A stretch of 64,000 nt of DNA from Fibrobacter sp. UWR4 (GCF_003149045.1 NZ_QGDU01000017.1:1-64000), one strand, 5' to 3'; positions 7,964-16,338 are shown, numbered from the stretch's first letter. The notes: generated by a model from the sequence alone, not told the origin. Program-made: numbers and translations.

Positions 7964-8767
7964 ATGCGGACTTATATGGGTAAAGGCTGGCTTGACTTTG
8001 CGTTCACGCTTGTCTTCTTGTTCGCATTTCTGCTTTCTGCTCCCGCTTTTGCTGGTGAACCGAATCTTCCTGTAGTGGATGCTCCCTGGATGAAGGGCGA
8101 ACGTCTGACCTTCAGTTTAGGTTGGGGGCCTATTACCGCAGGTACAGCCACCTTGGAAGTAAAACCCACCAAGGATGGTAAGACGGAATTCTACACTCTG
8201 GCTCATGATGAGGGGGCTCTCAAGAAGCTGTACCCAGTTTCCGATACGATCTATACCCGCGTCCGTAACAAGGGCTTGATGACGGAAGTGTTCCGTAAGA
8301 CCTTGAATGAGGGAAGCTACCATAATAAGTCCGTCATTCGTTTTGATCGAAAGGGCGAAAAGGCCTGGCTGTCCGACACCGTTTTCACCGATGACAAAGT
8401 CCGTAAGGTGAAGCGTTCTGCTGACACGGTTTTGTCCATTCAGGGGATGGAACATAGTATCATGTCTGCCTTCTATCTCGTTCGTACACTTCCGTTGGAA
8501 AATGGCAAAACTTCCAAGTTTTCTGCGGTCAGTGGCAAGAAACGTTACGAATTGAAGGTGATTGTCCATGGTCGAGAGACTCTCAAGACTAAACTTGGGG
8601 AGTTTAATACTGTAAAAGTGGAACCGGTTCTGGATGGAGATGGCATTTTTGTGTCAAAGGGCCGTATTTTCATCTGGCTTACCGATGATGAACGTCGTAT
8701 TCCGGTCTTGATGGAGTGTGAAATAGCTTTGGGTTCTATTAAGGCTAGACTGCTAAAGATGGAATAA
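7964..8767 (+). CDS. DUF3108 domain secreted protein
   Basis: A 267-residue exported protein with a signal peptide (hydrophobic core about residues 8-25, ending APAFA). The body matches the DUF3108 pattern, with a conserved WGPITAGTATLEV stretch early and a GEFNTVKVEP segment late. Such proteins are predicted periplasmic or outer-membrane-associated beta-rich domains of unknown function. The ATG at 7964 follows AGGGAG; a GTG two codons upstream is possible. The purE-DUF3108 pairing has no evident functional logic. Confidence 0.75.
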   Translation: MRTYMGKGWLDFAFTLVFLFAFLLSAPAFAGEPNLPVVDAPWMKGERLTFSLGWGPITAGTATLEVKPTKDGKTEFYTLAHDEGALKKLYPVSDTIYTRVRNKGLMTEVFRKTLNEGSYHNKSVIRFDRKGEKAWLSDTVFTDDKVRKVKRSADTVLSIQGMEHSIMSAFYLVRTLPLENGKTSKFSAVSGKKRYELKVIVHGRETLKTKLGEFNTVKVEPVLDGDGIFVSKGRIFIWLTDDERRIPVLMECEIALGSIKARLLKME

Positions 8768-8811
8768 CCCGCAAAAACCAGTTTTTTTTATCAACTTTTA
8801 CAAATTGGTTT

Positions 8812-8840
8812 TTGCATATAGGCTGTTTAAAATTTATATT
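8812..8840 (+). promoter_or_regulatory. Promoter of the acidic outer-membrane protein gene
   Basis: TTGCAT (8812-8817), a 17-nt spacer and TATATT (8835-8840). Initiation near 8847 would leave a leader of about 27 nt. Confidence 0.7.
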
Positions 8841-8873
8841 CCAAAGGCGATTTTATATAATCAGAGGCTTTTA

Positions 8874-9866
8874 ATGCTTAAAAAACTTTTATTGACCACC
8901 TGCCTTACTCTGGGTTTGTCTGCTTTTGCGTCCACTTCCTGGGCCCAGGATGAAGACGATGATGATTTCGTTTCCGCACCGGCAGCTTCCGCAGATGATG
9001 GTAGCGAAGATGAATTTGTTTCTGCTCCTGCAGCAAAGAAGTCCAAGGCTCGTGCATCCGTAGCCGAAGACGATGATGAAGAGGAAGAAGCCGATGCTGA
9101 CGATGGTAGCATGGATATCAGTGCTTCCCAGAAGAAGGAACTGGCTGCTCGTAAGAAGTTTGAAGAAGAACAGCGTCAGGACGAATATGCAAACTCCCTG
9201 CGCCGTCGTGACTGGCTCCGTAACCGTCTGATTTTCCAGATGGGTATGGGTTCCCGTTATGCTTTTATGGGTGAAACAGGCATGGGCATGAGCTTCGGTA
9301 TCGGTGCGGAATATATTCTGCCTTTCCACCTGGCTCTCTATGGTTCTTTCGGTCTCCTGCCTAAGGGCACTGACAGTGAATTTGATGACTGGGAACTGGA
9401 AGGCGGTACTGGTTGGAAGGCCGGTATTAACTACTACCTCTTCCCCAAGAATCCTCTCCATCTTGGCCTTTCCGTTTCTTACGGTACGGTCTATTTCGAC
9501 CACGACATTATTCCTGAAGACAATGTTCGTTCCATCATTTCTGTTGAAGGTATCCAGGGCGATATCCTGATTACCTACCTTACCAACGAATGGTATTATC
9601 TGCAGTTCTCCATCGGTATGTACTATGCTCCGGAGCTGACCAAGGATAAGAAGGATAACATTAGCTTCCGTATGGAATCCAACGCAGAATATAAGAGCGA
9701 AGAAGAAATCGAATACATCTCTCGTGTCGTGAATAAGAAGGGCATGAGCAAGACTGGTATCGTGTTCGGTATTGCAATCGGTTATTCCTTCCCGGAATTC
9801 TTCCCGGATGATACCGAAAAGCGCCGTCGTCAGCGTGAAAAGGAACGTGCTCGTTCTGGTCGCTAA
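8874..9866 (+). CDS. Outer-membrane beta-barrel protein with acidic periplasmic linker
   Basis: A 330-residue protein of no recognised named family. A signal peptide (MLKKLLL to about residue 24, ending TSWA) is followed by a strongly Asp/Glu-rich low-complexity region (about 24-85) holding the repeated peptide FVSAPAA. A charged helical stretch (about 90-120) comes next. From about 125 to 310 alternating strands rich in Gly and aromatic residues suggest a beta-barrel, and the end is a basic tail rather than the usual terminal Phe. The ATG at 8874 follows AGAGG; an upstream in-frame start would overlap the promoter. Confidence 0.7.
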   Translation: MLKKLLLTTCLTLGLSAFASTSWAQDEDDDDFVSAPAASADDGSEDEFVSAPAAKKSKARASVAEDDDEEEEADADDGSMDISASQKKELAARKKFEEEQRQDEYANSLRRRDWLRNRLIFQMGMGSRYAFMGETGMGMSFGIGAEYILPFHLALYGSFGLLPKGTDSEFDDWELEGGTGWKAGINYYLFPKNPLHLGLSVSYGTVYFDHDIIPEDNVRSIISVEGIQGDILITYLTNEWYYLQFSIGMYYAPELTKDKKDNISFRMESNAEYKSEEEIEYISRVVNKKGMSKTGIVFGIAIGYSFPEFFPDDTEKRRRQREKERARSGR

Positions 9867-9900
9867 TCAAATACGCTTGAGTTTGGATAGACTTAAAAAA

Positions 9901-9926
9901 AAGACCACCATCGGTGGTCTTTTTTA
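9901..9926. terminator. Bidirectional terminator between the OMP gene and tRNA-Arg
   Basis: AAGACCACC (9901-9909) pairs perfectly with GGTGGTCTT (9913-9921) and is flanked by A-runs and T-runs, so it can serve both converging transcripts. Confidence 0.88.
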
Positions 9927-9947
9927 GTTTCGTTATGAATTTTTTAA

Positions 9948-10019
9948 TACCCATGTCCGGAATCGAACCGGAATAACTCCCTTCGGAGGGGAGGACACTA
10001 TCCATTGTGATACACGGGC
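9948..10019 (-). tRNA. tRNA-Arg (CCG)
   Basis: A full cloverleaf reads on the minus strand: acceptor GCCCGTG/CATGGGT (with a G-U first pair), anticodon stem CTCCC/GGGAG with loop CTCCGAA giving anticodon CCG, and T-arm TCCGG/CCGGA around TTCGATT. CCA is not encoded. Confidence 0.93.
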
Positions 10020-10041
10020 GTGTCGGCGCAATATAGCAAAA

Positions 10042-11355
10042 CTAGAGCAGGCGGACGATCAGCTCGTGCGGTTCTGCGTCAATGACTAATGCTTGCCTAA
10101 ACGTTCCTACTTCGCCGTCCCCTTCCAGAACCTTGACGATATCGTCGGTGTCCATGGAATTGCCCTCGGTGCGACCATAGAAATGGTACTCGCTTTCCTC
10201 GGCTACTTCGTCAAGAATGACTGTGACAGTCTTTCCGATCATGTCTTCGGCGTACTGTGCGGCCAGTTCTTCCTGGAAGTCGGTGACTGCTGCCAGACGG
10301 GCGCGAGCTTCGCTTTCGTCTACGGGTGCCAGCTTCTTCATGGACATGACCGGGGTGCCTTCTTCTGGGCTGAACACGAAACCGCCCAGGTGCTCGAACT
10401 TGATTTCCTGAAGCAGGTCCATCAAATCTTCAAAGTCTTCGTGGGTTTCGCCCGGGAAGCCTACCAGAACGGTGGTTCGTAAGGTGACATCCGGAAGCTT
10501 GGCGCGAATCTTGCGGAGAATGTCGCGAAGTTCCTGGCGGGTGTACTTGCGGAGCATGTTCTTCAGCACGCTATCGCTGCTGTGCTGGATGGGCATGTCG
10601 ATGTACTTTACCAGTCGCGGCTCCTTTGCCATCAGGTCCAGCAGTTCATCGTCAATGAATGCTGGGTACCAATACAGCATACGGATCCAGGGAATGTTCG
10701 TTTCCGCAAGGATTGCCTTCAGCAAGTTGGTGAGGGTTTCGCTCTTGTTCTTCTTTTCGCGGCCGAAGTAGGTGGTGTCCTGGGCGATGAGGGTCAATTC
10801 CTTGATGCCCTGGGCTTCCAGTTCCTTGGCTTCCTTCACCAGGTCCTCGATGGGCGTGGACTTCTGGAGTCCGCGGATGTTAGGAATGGCGCAGTAGGCG
10901 CAGCGGCGGTTACAGCCTTCCGCAATCTTCAAGTAAGCATGGTGGGGGAATCCGCCTAAATTCAAACGGGGAAGTTCTGCGGGATTGCAGCCAGCAGGCT
11001 GGTCAGTCCCTATTTTTGCCAGAAGTTCGCCGGGCTTGTAAGTGCCTACCCAGTAGTCTACCTCGGGAAGTTCCTTTTCCAGTTCTTCGCCGTAGCGACC
11101 GCTGAGGCAGCCTGCCACAATCAGTTTCTGCTTTGTCTTCTTGCTTTTCGCTTGGGCGAGAATGGCGTTGATGGATTCTTCCTTGGCGGCTTCAATGAAT
11201 CCGCAAGTGTTTACCAGGATGTAGTCTGCCTTGGAGGCGGTTTCTGTAGTCTGGAAACCTGCGTTTAACATTTCTCCAACGAGGCGCTCTGCGTCGACCT
11301 GGTTCTTGGAGCATCCCAGGTGAACAACAAAAATTTTGGGCTTTCTTGTAGGCAT
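10042..11355 (-). CDS. rimO: Ribosomal protein S12 methylthiotransferase RimO
   Basis: A 437-residue radical-SAM enzyme that methylthiolates an aspartate of ribosomal protein S12. The N-terminal UPF0004 domain has VHLGCSKNQVDAE and NTCGFIEAAKEES, the RimO rather than MiaB pattern. The radical-SAM cluster CNRRCAYC (about residue 150) and a C-terminal TRAM-like domain follow. The length is normal. TATATT ends 6 nt before the ATG and no Shine-Dalgarno site is visible, so the transcript may be leaderless. It diverges from the lipoprotein gene at 11445. Confidence 0.95.
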   Translation of the reverse strand: MPTRKPKIFVVHLGCSKNQVDAERLVGEMLNAGFQTTETASKADYILVNTCGFIEAAKEESINAILAQAKSKKTKQKLIVAGCLSGRYGEELEKELPEVDYWVGTYKPGELLAKIGTDQPAGCNPAELPRLNLGGFPHHAYLKIAEGCNRRCAYCAIPNIRGLQKSTPIEDLVKEAKELEAQGIKELTLIAQDTTYFGREKKNKSETLTNLLKAILAETNIPWIRMLYWYPAFIDDELLDLMAKEPRLVKYIDMPIQHSSDSVLKNMLRKYTRQELRDILRKIRAKLPDVTLRTTVLVGFPGETHEDFEDLMDLLQEIKFEHLGGFVFSPEEGTPVMSMKKLAPVDESEARARLAAVTDFQEELAAQYAEDMIGKTVTVILDEVAEESEYHFYGRTEGNSMDTDDIVKVLEGDGEVGTFRQALVIDAEPHELIVRLL

Positions 11356-11386
11356 AGTCCAAATATAGATTTTAGGATACCTCGCG

Positions 11387-11415
11387 TTTTGTGGGGTAAG
11401 AAAAAAGAATATATT
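11387..11415 (+). promoter_or_regulatory. Possible promoter of the 153-residue lipoprotein gene
   Basis: TTTTGT (11387-11392), 17 nt, and TATATT (11410-11415). The -35 match is weak and the -10 is strong. Confidence 0.4.
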
Positions 11416-11444
11416 TGCGGTGATTCATTTTTTTTGGAGGTATA

Positions 11445-11906
11445 ATGAAATTGAACAAGCTGGCTATGACGATGCTTGCAGGATGCGCTATTGCACTTAT
11501 TGGTTGCGGTGGGGACAGTGGTACTGCTGCGACAGGTGACTCTTCGGGCTATTACTGCAAGGTCACTAGGGGTGCAAATTCCGTGAGCGTGGATAATTCC
11601 TATAAGGGAGCTTCGTATACTTCTACTGCGACGATTACTAGTGACACTCAGATTTCTTTCCATTCCATTTTCGGTTACCCGACTCAGGCTATGGCTGATG
11701 AAGCCTGTGCTGCGCAGAAGGATGAGGAATCTTATTGGCAGGATGGCAGCTATAAGGTTTCCTGCTCTGGAAGGAATGTGACCGTAGATGACTATAGCGA
11801 ATATTTTTCAGTCGGTCCGGACACTTTGGAAGAAGTTGCTCTGGAATTCGAGGAAATGTGTCAGGAAGGCCAAGATCGCGTTGACCGCGGTGAAGTTGAT
11901 TTTTAA
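11445..11906 (+). CDS. Small lipoprotein of unknown function
   Basis: A 153-residue predicted lipoprotein: signal peptide with lipobox LIGC (Cys at about residue 21), then a Gly/Ser/Thr-rich linker and a small cysteine-containing domain (Cys near residues 37, 86, 102 and 138) that could form disulfides. I do not recognise a family. GGAGG lies four bases before the ATG. It is monocistronic, flanked by divergent rimO and a strong terminator. Confidence 0.75.
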   Translation: MKLNKLAMTMLAGCAIALIGCGGDSGTAATGDSSGYYCKVTRGANSVSVDNSYKGASYTSTATITSDTQISFHSIFGYPTQAMADEACAAQKDEESYWQDGSYKVSCSGRNVTVDDYSEYFSVGPDTLEEVALEFEEMCQEGQDRVDRGEVDF

Positions 11907-11932
11907 TCTGGCTCTGTAGGACGCATAAAAGA

Positions 11933-11960
11933 AGCCCCGTTCGAAGGAACGGGGCTCTTT
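11933..11960. terminator. Bidirectional terminator
   Basis: AGCCCCGTTC (11933-11942) pairs perfectly with GAACGGGGCT (11947-11956) around loop GAAG, with an A-run on the left and CTTTT on the right. It is shared by the converging genes at 11445 and 11979. Confidence 0.9.
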
Positions 11961-11978
11961 TCGTAATAGCAGTTTCGG

Positions 11979-12851
11979 TTAATCCCAGTCGTCGAAGTCT
12001 TCCGGTTCGGAAGCGGCGGGCTTTGCTGCGGGAGCGGGTGCCGGAGGCGTTGCCGGAGCGGCTGCAGGAGCAGGTGCCGGAGCAGGAGCAGGTGCCGGAG
12101 CAGGAGCCGGGGCCGGAGCAGGAGCCGGGGCCGGAGCGGGTGCCGGGGCCGGTGCGGGAGCGGGTGCAGGTGCAGGAGCAGGTGCAGGAGCGGGTGCCGG
12201 CTTGGACGGAGCAGGAGCCGGTTCTTCTTCTTCGTCATCCTCCCATGCTTGGGAATTGGAATAAGAATCTTCTGTATCGGGGTTGGGGTTGCCGACCGTG
12301 TCGTTTTTGGTCTTGTCGACCCACCATGCGAAGTTCAGCGGAGACAGGGCCTGCTTACCGTAGTTCTGTGCGTCGGCGCTATTTGCGAAATAGCCTACGC
12401 GGATTCGGTAGTAGGTGCCTTCCAGTTCGCCCGGATTTTCGACTTCCACAATGTAAGCTTTCACGTTGTTTTCGGCTAGCTTCTTGACGATGTCATTTGC
12501 GACCTTCTTGGAAGCCTGGATGCTGACCTGGATAACGTAATCGCCGGAGGTCAGAGGTGCTGCACCTCCAATTGCAGGTGCTGCTGCCTTGGCGGGAGCT
12601 TCTTCTGTGGTTGCGGAAAGGGACTGGAGGGGAACCAGCTGGGGTTCATCGCCCTGGGCTGCCGGTGCAGAGGGGGCTTCTGCTGCAGGCTTTGCGGGGG
12701 CAACCTTGGCCGGAGCCTTTTCGGGGGCCTTGGGGGCTACTTTAGCCGGTTCCATCTGAGGAACCAGATCCTGTTCTTCATCGTTACAGCCGACCATCAG
12801 GGAACAGGCGAGAGTCACTACGCCTAAAGAAATAGCAGATAACCTTTTCAT
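11979..12851 (-). CDS. SPOR-domain lipoprotein with long Pro-Ala tract
   Basis: A 290-residue lipoprotein (lipobox MVGC, Cys22) with a Pro/Ala/Lys-rich linker, a SPOR-like domain at about residues 104-180 (starts DYVIQVSIQA, contains TYYRIRVGYF), then an acidic patch, about 50 residues of almost pure Pro-Ala repeat and the acidic tail EPEDFDDWD. SPOR domains bind denuded peptidoglycan glycans at division sites. Here the domain is internal instead of C-terminal, and the Pro-Ala rod would hold the acidic tail away from the wall. GGAGATTGG precedes the ATG. Confidence 0.8.
   Translation of the reverse strand: MKRLSAISLGVVTLACSLMVGCNDEEQDLVPQMEPAKVAPKAPEKAPAKVAPAKPAAEAPSAPAAQGDEPQLVPLQSLSATTEEAPAKAAAPAIGGAAPLTSGDYVIQVSIQASKKVANDIVKKLAENNVKAYIVEVENPGELEGTYYRIRVGYFANSADAQNYGKQALSPLNFAWWVDKTKNDTVGNPNPDTEDSYSNSQAWEDDEEEEPAPAPSKPAPAPAPAPAPAPAPAPAPAPAPAPAPAPAPAPAPAPAPAPAPAPAAAPATPPAPAPAAKPAASEPEDFDDWD
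12040..12215 (-). repeat. Low-complexity Pro-Ala coding repeat
   Basis: A GC-rich 6-nt-period tract (GGAGCA/GGTGCC type on the plus strand) encodes the alternating Pro-Ala rod of the SPOR lipoprotein. Such tracts can change length by slippage in multiples of two codons. Confidence 0.8.
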
Positions 12852-12904
12852 CCAATCTCCATTTGTGTTAAAATCAATGAAACTAACGCCCCGAATTGTA
12901 AAGA

Positions 12905-12933
12905 AATATACATAAGTCTTTGGTGTTCCGCAA
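12905..12933 (-). promoter_or_regulatory. Promoter of the SPOR lipoprotein gene
   Basis: On the minus strand TTGCGG (12933-12928), 17 nt, and TATATT (12910-12905). Confidence 0.7.
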
Positions 12934-12967
12934 GTTATTGATAATAAAATGCGTTTTTTTTGCCCCC

Positions 12968-12996
12968 TTGACGGAATTTACAATTATAGGTATATT
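12968..12996 (+). promoter_or_regulatory. Promoter of rpsU
   Basis: TTGACG (12968-12973), 17 nt, and TATATT (12991-12996), one of the two best promoters in the window. Initiation near 13003 gives a leader of about 40 nt. Confidence 0.78.
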
Positions 12997-13041
12997 TGGC
13001 TATCCAAATTTGAATTTTTAATTATTAACCAAAGGATTATC

Positions 13042-13251
13042 GTGATCGGCGTTATTGTTAAGTCCAACGAACCTTTCGAACGCGCTCTCAAGCGTTTCAC
13101 CAAGTCTTGCGAAAAGAACGGCATCATTTCCGATGTCAAGAAGCGTCAGCGCTTCGAAAAGCCTTCTGAAGAAAAGAAGCGCATCGAAACTGCTGCTCGT
13201 CGCAAGCGCCTGAAGGAAATCGCTGACCAGAACCGTAAGCGTCTCTACTAA
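13042..13251 (+). CDS. rpsU: 30S ribosomal protein S21
   Basis: A 69-residue basic protein with the S21 pattern: GVIVKSNEPFERALKRF at the N-terminus and a Lys/Arg-rich C-terminal helix. It binds near the 3' end of 16S rRNA and supports initiation. The start is GTG at 13042, five bases after AAAGGA; upstream in-frame codons lie within the promoter and are rejected. yqeY follows at 156 bases. Confidence 0.92.
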   Translation: MIGVIVKSNEPFERALKRFTKSCEKNGIISDVKKRQRFEKPSEEKKRIETAARRKRLKEIADQNRKRLY

Positions 13252-13349
13252 TTCCCTAGGCGTCAAGCCTGTCGAATTGTGGCCGCTCCTTGCTTGCTAG
13301 TCTACGCGTATCTAGTAAGCGAGTTCAAAAGCGAAACTTTGTAATCTGT

Positions 13350-13376
13350 GAGTCGCTAACCTTTGGTTAGTGGCTC
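13350..13376 (+). other. Leader hairpin between rpsU and the yqeY-like gene
   Basis: CTAACC (13356-13361) pairs with GGTTAG (13365-13370) and the stem extends imperfectly to GAG/CTC. There is no T-run, so it is more likely an mRNA structure or processing site than a terminator. Confidence 0.4.
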
Positions 13377-13406
13377 ATTAGGTGTTTATAGACAAAAGGA
13401 TGAAAT

Positions 13407-13877
13407 ATGGCAAGCGAATTGCTCACTCGTATTCTCGATGATGTCAAGGCCTCTATGAAGGCTCACGACTCTGAAACTCTTAGTGTTCTCCGTACCCTTC
13501 ATTCCGATATCAAGAATGAAGCAATGAAGTCCGGTGCAACTCCTGCTCAGATTACTGACAGCATTACCGACGAAATGTGCGTCGATGTGCTTGCTAAGAG
13601 CGTTAAGCAGAAGCAGGAAGCCATTGAAATCCTCAAGAAGGGTGGCTTCATGGATAAGATTCCGGCAGAAGAAGCCGTTATCGCTATCTACAAGAAGTAC
13701 ATGCCCGCCGAAATGACCGAAGAAGAAGTGAAGGCCCTCATTGCAGAAATCAAGGCTGCAACTGGCGCAACTTCCCCCAAGGACATGGGCAAGATCATGA
13801 AGGAATTGCAGCCCAAGGTCAAGGGCCGCTTCGATGGCAAGCGCGTTAGCGCCCTGGTCCAGGAAGCATTGAAGTAA
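13407..13877 (+). CDS. GatB/YqeY domain protein
   Basis: A 156-residue YqeY-like protein, homologous to the tail domain of the GatB amidotransferase subunit. The pattern (LLTRILDDVKASMKA, then KQKQEAIEILKKGG, then a C-terminal GKRVSALVQEAL helix) is typical. These free-standing proteins may bind tRNA, but their role is not established. The gene commonly sits beside rpsU, as here. AAAAGGA precedes the ATG. Confidence 0.88.
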   Translation: MASELLTRILDDVKASMKAHDSETLSVLRTLHSDIKNEAMKSGATPAQITDSITDEMCVDVLAKSVKQKQEAIEILKKGGFMDKIPAEEAVIAIYKKYMPAEMTEEEVKALIAEIKAATGATSPKDMGKIMKELQPKVKGRFDGKRVSALVQEALK

Positions 13878-13977
13878 TTAGTAGACAGTAGAAAGTTTAA
13901 AATGGCGCGACTGGTGTCGCGCTGAATAAAGGCACGGGCGACCACGCCCGTCAAAATTAACTTCCTACTTCCTACAA
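13878..13977. repeat. Heptad-repeat ends enclosing two hairpins
   Basis: Heptad units of GTAGACA type (13878-13897) and their complement (ACTTCCT, 13960-13977) flank two strong hairpins: GCGCGAC/GTCGCGC with loop TGGT, and ACGGGCG/CGCCCGT with loop ACCA. Neither hairpin has a long T-tract. The gap is otherwise empty. Confidence 0.65.
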
Positions 13978-13990
13978 TCTGCCGCATTTT

Positions 13991-15523
13991 ATGCAATATG
14001 GTGAACAAAGTAAGATTCAAGAATTGGAGCTGCTCTACAAGATCAGCTCCATTTTGAACCAGAGTCTAGACTTCGAAAATGTGGCTCATCCCATTCTTGA
14101 AGTGCTGGAATCGACTATGGGTGTGCAACATGCCACCCTTACTTTGTATAACCGCCATACCGGCGAAATCTCCATTGAAATTGCGGAAGGTTTGTCCAGC
14201 CGCCAGGCCCGTAAGGGCCGCTATAAAGTGGGCGAAGGCGTCACCGGCCGTGTGGTCGAGACGGGTAAGCCCGTGATCATTCCTTCCGTGGGTAAGGATC
14301 CGAACTTTTTGGACCGTACCGGTCGTGGTAAAGATGAAAACCGAGCCTTCCTTTGCGTTCCTGTGATTATGGAACACGAGGTCATTGGCGCCTTGAGTGC
14401 CGACGTCCAGGATCCCGTGGAAACGGAACTTCCCGAAAAACTTCGCCTACTGGAAATTATCGCCCAGATGCTTGCGGGTGCCGTGAAGTTGCGCCGCCAG
14501 GCCCGCGAAGAAAACGAAATCCTGAAGGCGGAAAACGAACGTCTGACTATGGAGTTGAAGGATCGTTTCCAACCGGACAATATCATCGGACGTTCCAGCG
14601 AAATGCAGCGCGTCTACGCCCAGATAGATCAGGTTTCCAAGAATCCTCTTCCGGTTTTGATCGTGGGGGAGGTGGGTACCGGCAAGGGCCTAGTTGCAGA
14701 AGCCATCCATTACCGTTCCGACCGCAATTCCCATCCTTACATCCGCGTCCATTGCGCCTCCATGCCGGAATCCGTGCTGGACCGCGAACTCTTCGGAAGT
14801 GAACGTGGCGCCTTGGTGGGCGTCCTTACGGAAACTCCGGGCCGTGTGGAACAGGCCGACGGTGGTACGCTTTTCCTGGATGAAGTGGCGGAACTTTCTC
14901 CCAACCTTCAGGTAAAACTCTTGCGCTTGCTGCAGGATGGAGAAATGGAACGTGTGGGCGCCCGTTTTTCAAAGAAGGTAAACGTTCGCATTATTGCCGC
15001 CACCACCAAGAACTTGCAACAGATGGTGGCAGAAGGGACCTTCCGTGAAGACCTTTACTACCAGCTCCACATTTCGCCCATTTATGTTCCCGCACTGCAT
15101 AACCGCAAGACGGACATCGTCCTTCTGGCGGATCACTTTGTGGAACATTACTGCCGCATTGTGGGCAAGAACGTGCGCCGTCTGGCTCGCACCACCATCA
15201 ACATGCTCATGAGCTACCCTTGGCCCGGCAACGTCCGTGAACTTGAAAACGCCATCGAACGTGCGGTCCTCGTGACCGACGAAGATGTCATCTACCCCCA
15301 TCATTTCCCCACAACGCTGCAGACCGCAGAAACTTCCGGTACCCAGGTGTCCGGTAACCTGAAGCTCATGGTGGAAGCCTACGAACGGGACATCATCTGC
15401 GATGCCCTCAAGAGTTCCAAGGGCAAGATGGCTGCCGCCGCCCGCAGCCTCTCCACGACACCTCGCATCCTTACATATAAAATAAAACAGCTAGGAATTG
15501 ACCTAGCTGCATTTACGCGCTAA
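13991..15523 (+). CDS. NifA-like GAF/AAA+/Fis regulator with altered GAFTGA loop
   Basis: A 510-residue regulator with a GAF sensor domain (about 15-165), a short coiled segment, a sigma-54-activator AAA+ domain (about 195-420) and a Fis-type helix-turn-helix (about 465-505). Walker A is GEVGTGKG (226-233) and Walker B GGTLFLDEV (291-299). FREDLYYQL and WPGNVRELEN are intact. The loop that contacts sigma-54, normally GAFTGA, reads GALVGV (273-278). It could still hydrolyse ATP, but activation of sigma-54 holoenzyme is doubtful. TACAAT 12 nt upstream and no Shine-Dalgarno site suggest a near-leaderless mRNA. Confidence 0.88.
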   Translation: MQYGEQSKIQELELLYKISSILNQSLDFENVAHPILEVLESTMGVQHATLTLYNRHTGEISIEIAEGLSSRQARKGRYKVGEGVTGRVVETGKPVIIPSVGKDPNFLDRTGRGKDENRAFLCVPVIMEHEVIGALSADVQDPVETELPEKLRLLEIIAQMLAGAVKLRRQAREENEILKAENERLTMELKDRFQPDNIIGRSSEMQRVYAQIDQVSKNPLPVLIVGEVGTGKGLVAEAIHYRSDRNSHPYIRVHCASMPESVLDRELFGSERGALVGVLTETPGRVEQADGGTLFLDEVAELSPNLQVKLLRLLQDGEMERVGARFSKKVNVRIIAATTKNLQQMVAEGTFREDLYYQLHISPIYVPALHNRKTDIVLLADHFVEHYCRIVGKNVRRLARTTINMLMSYPWPGNVRELENAIERAVLVTDEDVIYPHHFPTTLQTAETSGTQVSGNLKLMVEAYERDIICDALKSSKGKMAAAARSLSTTPRILTYKIKQLGIDLAAFTR

Positions 15524-15537
15524 TCCCTTCAAAGTCA

Positions 15538-15555
15538 TGCTGACGAAAGTCAGCA
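15538..15555. other. Hairpin with GAAA tetraloop
   Basis: TGCTGAC (15538-15544) and GTCAGCA (15549-15555) form a perfect 7-bp stem around a GNRA loop in the gap between two converging genes. No T-tract follows, so termination is uncertain. A second perfect 8-bp hairpin (15488-15509) lies in the last codons of the preceding gene. Confidence 0.5.
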
Positions 15556-15600
15556 CCGGCATTTAGTTCCAGGTAGCGGTAAGTTGTTCTTATCTCTCGA

Positions 15601-16221
15601 TTAGTTGATGCTCAGAGTGAACAACAGGGAGAATGAATTTGTGGAGGCTTCATTCTTTTCGTCGTCGTATTCGCCATCGGCAGAAGTGTGGGTGTAGGAG
15701 AATGCTGCGCCAAGGAGCATGTTGTCGCCAACCCACCATTCCTTACCGGCCATCAAGTTGAATCCAAAACCGGCATCCAGGTTGTCGAATTCATAGTCTT
15801 TGTCTTTAAAGGTAACGCTGTAATCGGAAATGCCGAAAGATGCGCTTGCGAAGAAGTTGTCGGTGTTGGGGATATAGTAGGTTGCGCCGATTCCCAGAAG
15901 GAAGGTGTTGAAACCGTCGTGGGAGATAGATCCCTGCTTTTTGCCGTCCAGGTAGGTTTCAAGATCACTGTAAATCGGAGTTACGCTTATGGTTGCGTGC
16001 AGGGCAAGATTTTCGATGATGGAATAGCCAATTCGGACGTTTGATTCTGCCTGCAAACCACTGTTTTTTAGTTCTCCGAGACCACCTTCAATTTGGTCGT
16101 TAAAGCTTCCGTATCCGAAGCCGAGGCCAAGGCTCATGAAGAGACCGTCGTGTGTTTTGGGCTGGGGACCTGCAAATGCAGAAATAGCGGCTGCAGAAAG
16201 CAGTACTGCAATCTTTTTCAT
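15601..16221 (-). CDS. Outer-membrane beta-barrel protein (OmpX/OmpW-like size)
   Basis: A 206-residue exported protein with signal peptide MKKIAVLLSAAAISAFA and about eight alternating amphipathic strands typical of small beta-barrel domains (for example YSIIENLALHATISVTPIY, and FSLLFTLSIN at the end). The final residue is Asn, not the usual aromatic. The function is unknown. AGGAG precedes the ATG, and a TATATT -10 box lies about 40 bases upstream. Confidence 0.72.
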   Translation of the reverse strand: MKKIAVLLSAAAISAFAGPQPKTHDGLFMSLGLGFGYGSFNDQIEGGLGELKNSGLQAESNVRIGYSIIENLALHATISVTPIYSDLETYLDGKKQGSISHDGFNTFLLGIGATYYIPNTDNFFASASFGISDYSVTFKDKDYEFDNLDAGFGFNLMAGKEWWVGDNMLLGAAFSYTHTSADGEYDDEKNEASTNSFSLLFTLSIN

Positions 16222-16338
16222 TGTTTCTCCTAACGTTTAGTAATGTTGTGCGAAAAATATAGTGTTTTCATCTCTTGATTAGGATTCGGATGGACACTTT
16301 GTTGCCTAAAATGCTATCTTTACCCCCGAAAAGTAAAC

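Noticed and set aside
12023-12487. Plus-strand frame antisense to the Pro-Ala tract
   Set aside because: Its Glu/Pro/Gln/Arg-rich translation is simply the complement of the Pro-Ala repeat; the SPOR lipoprotein on the minus strand is supported by promoter, RBS and lipobox.
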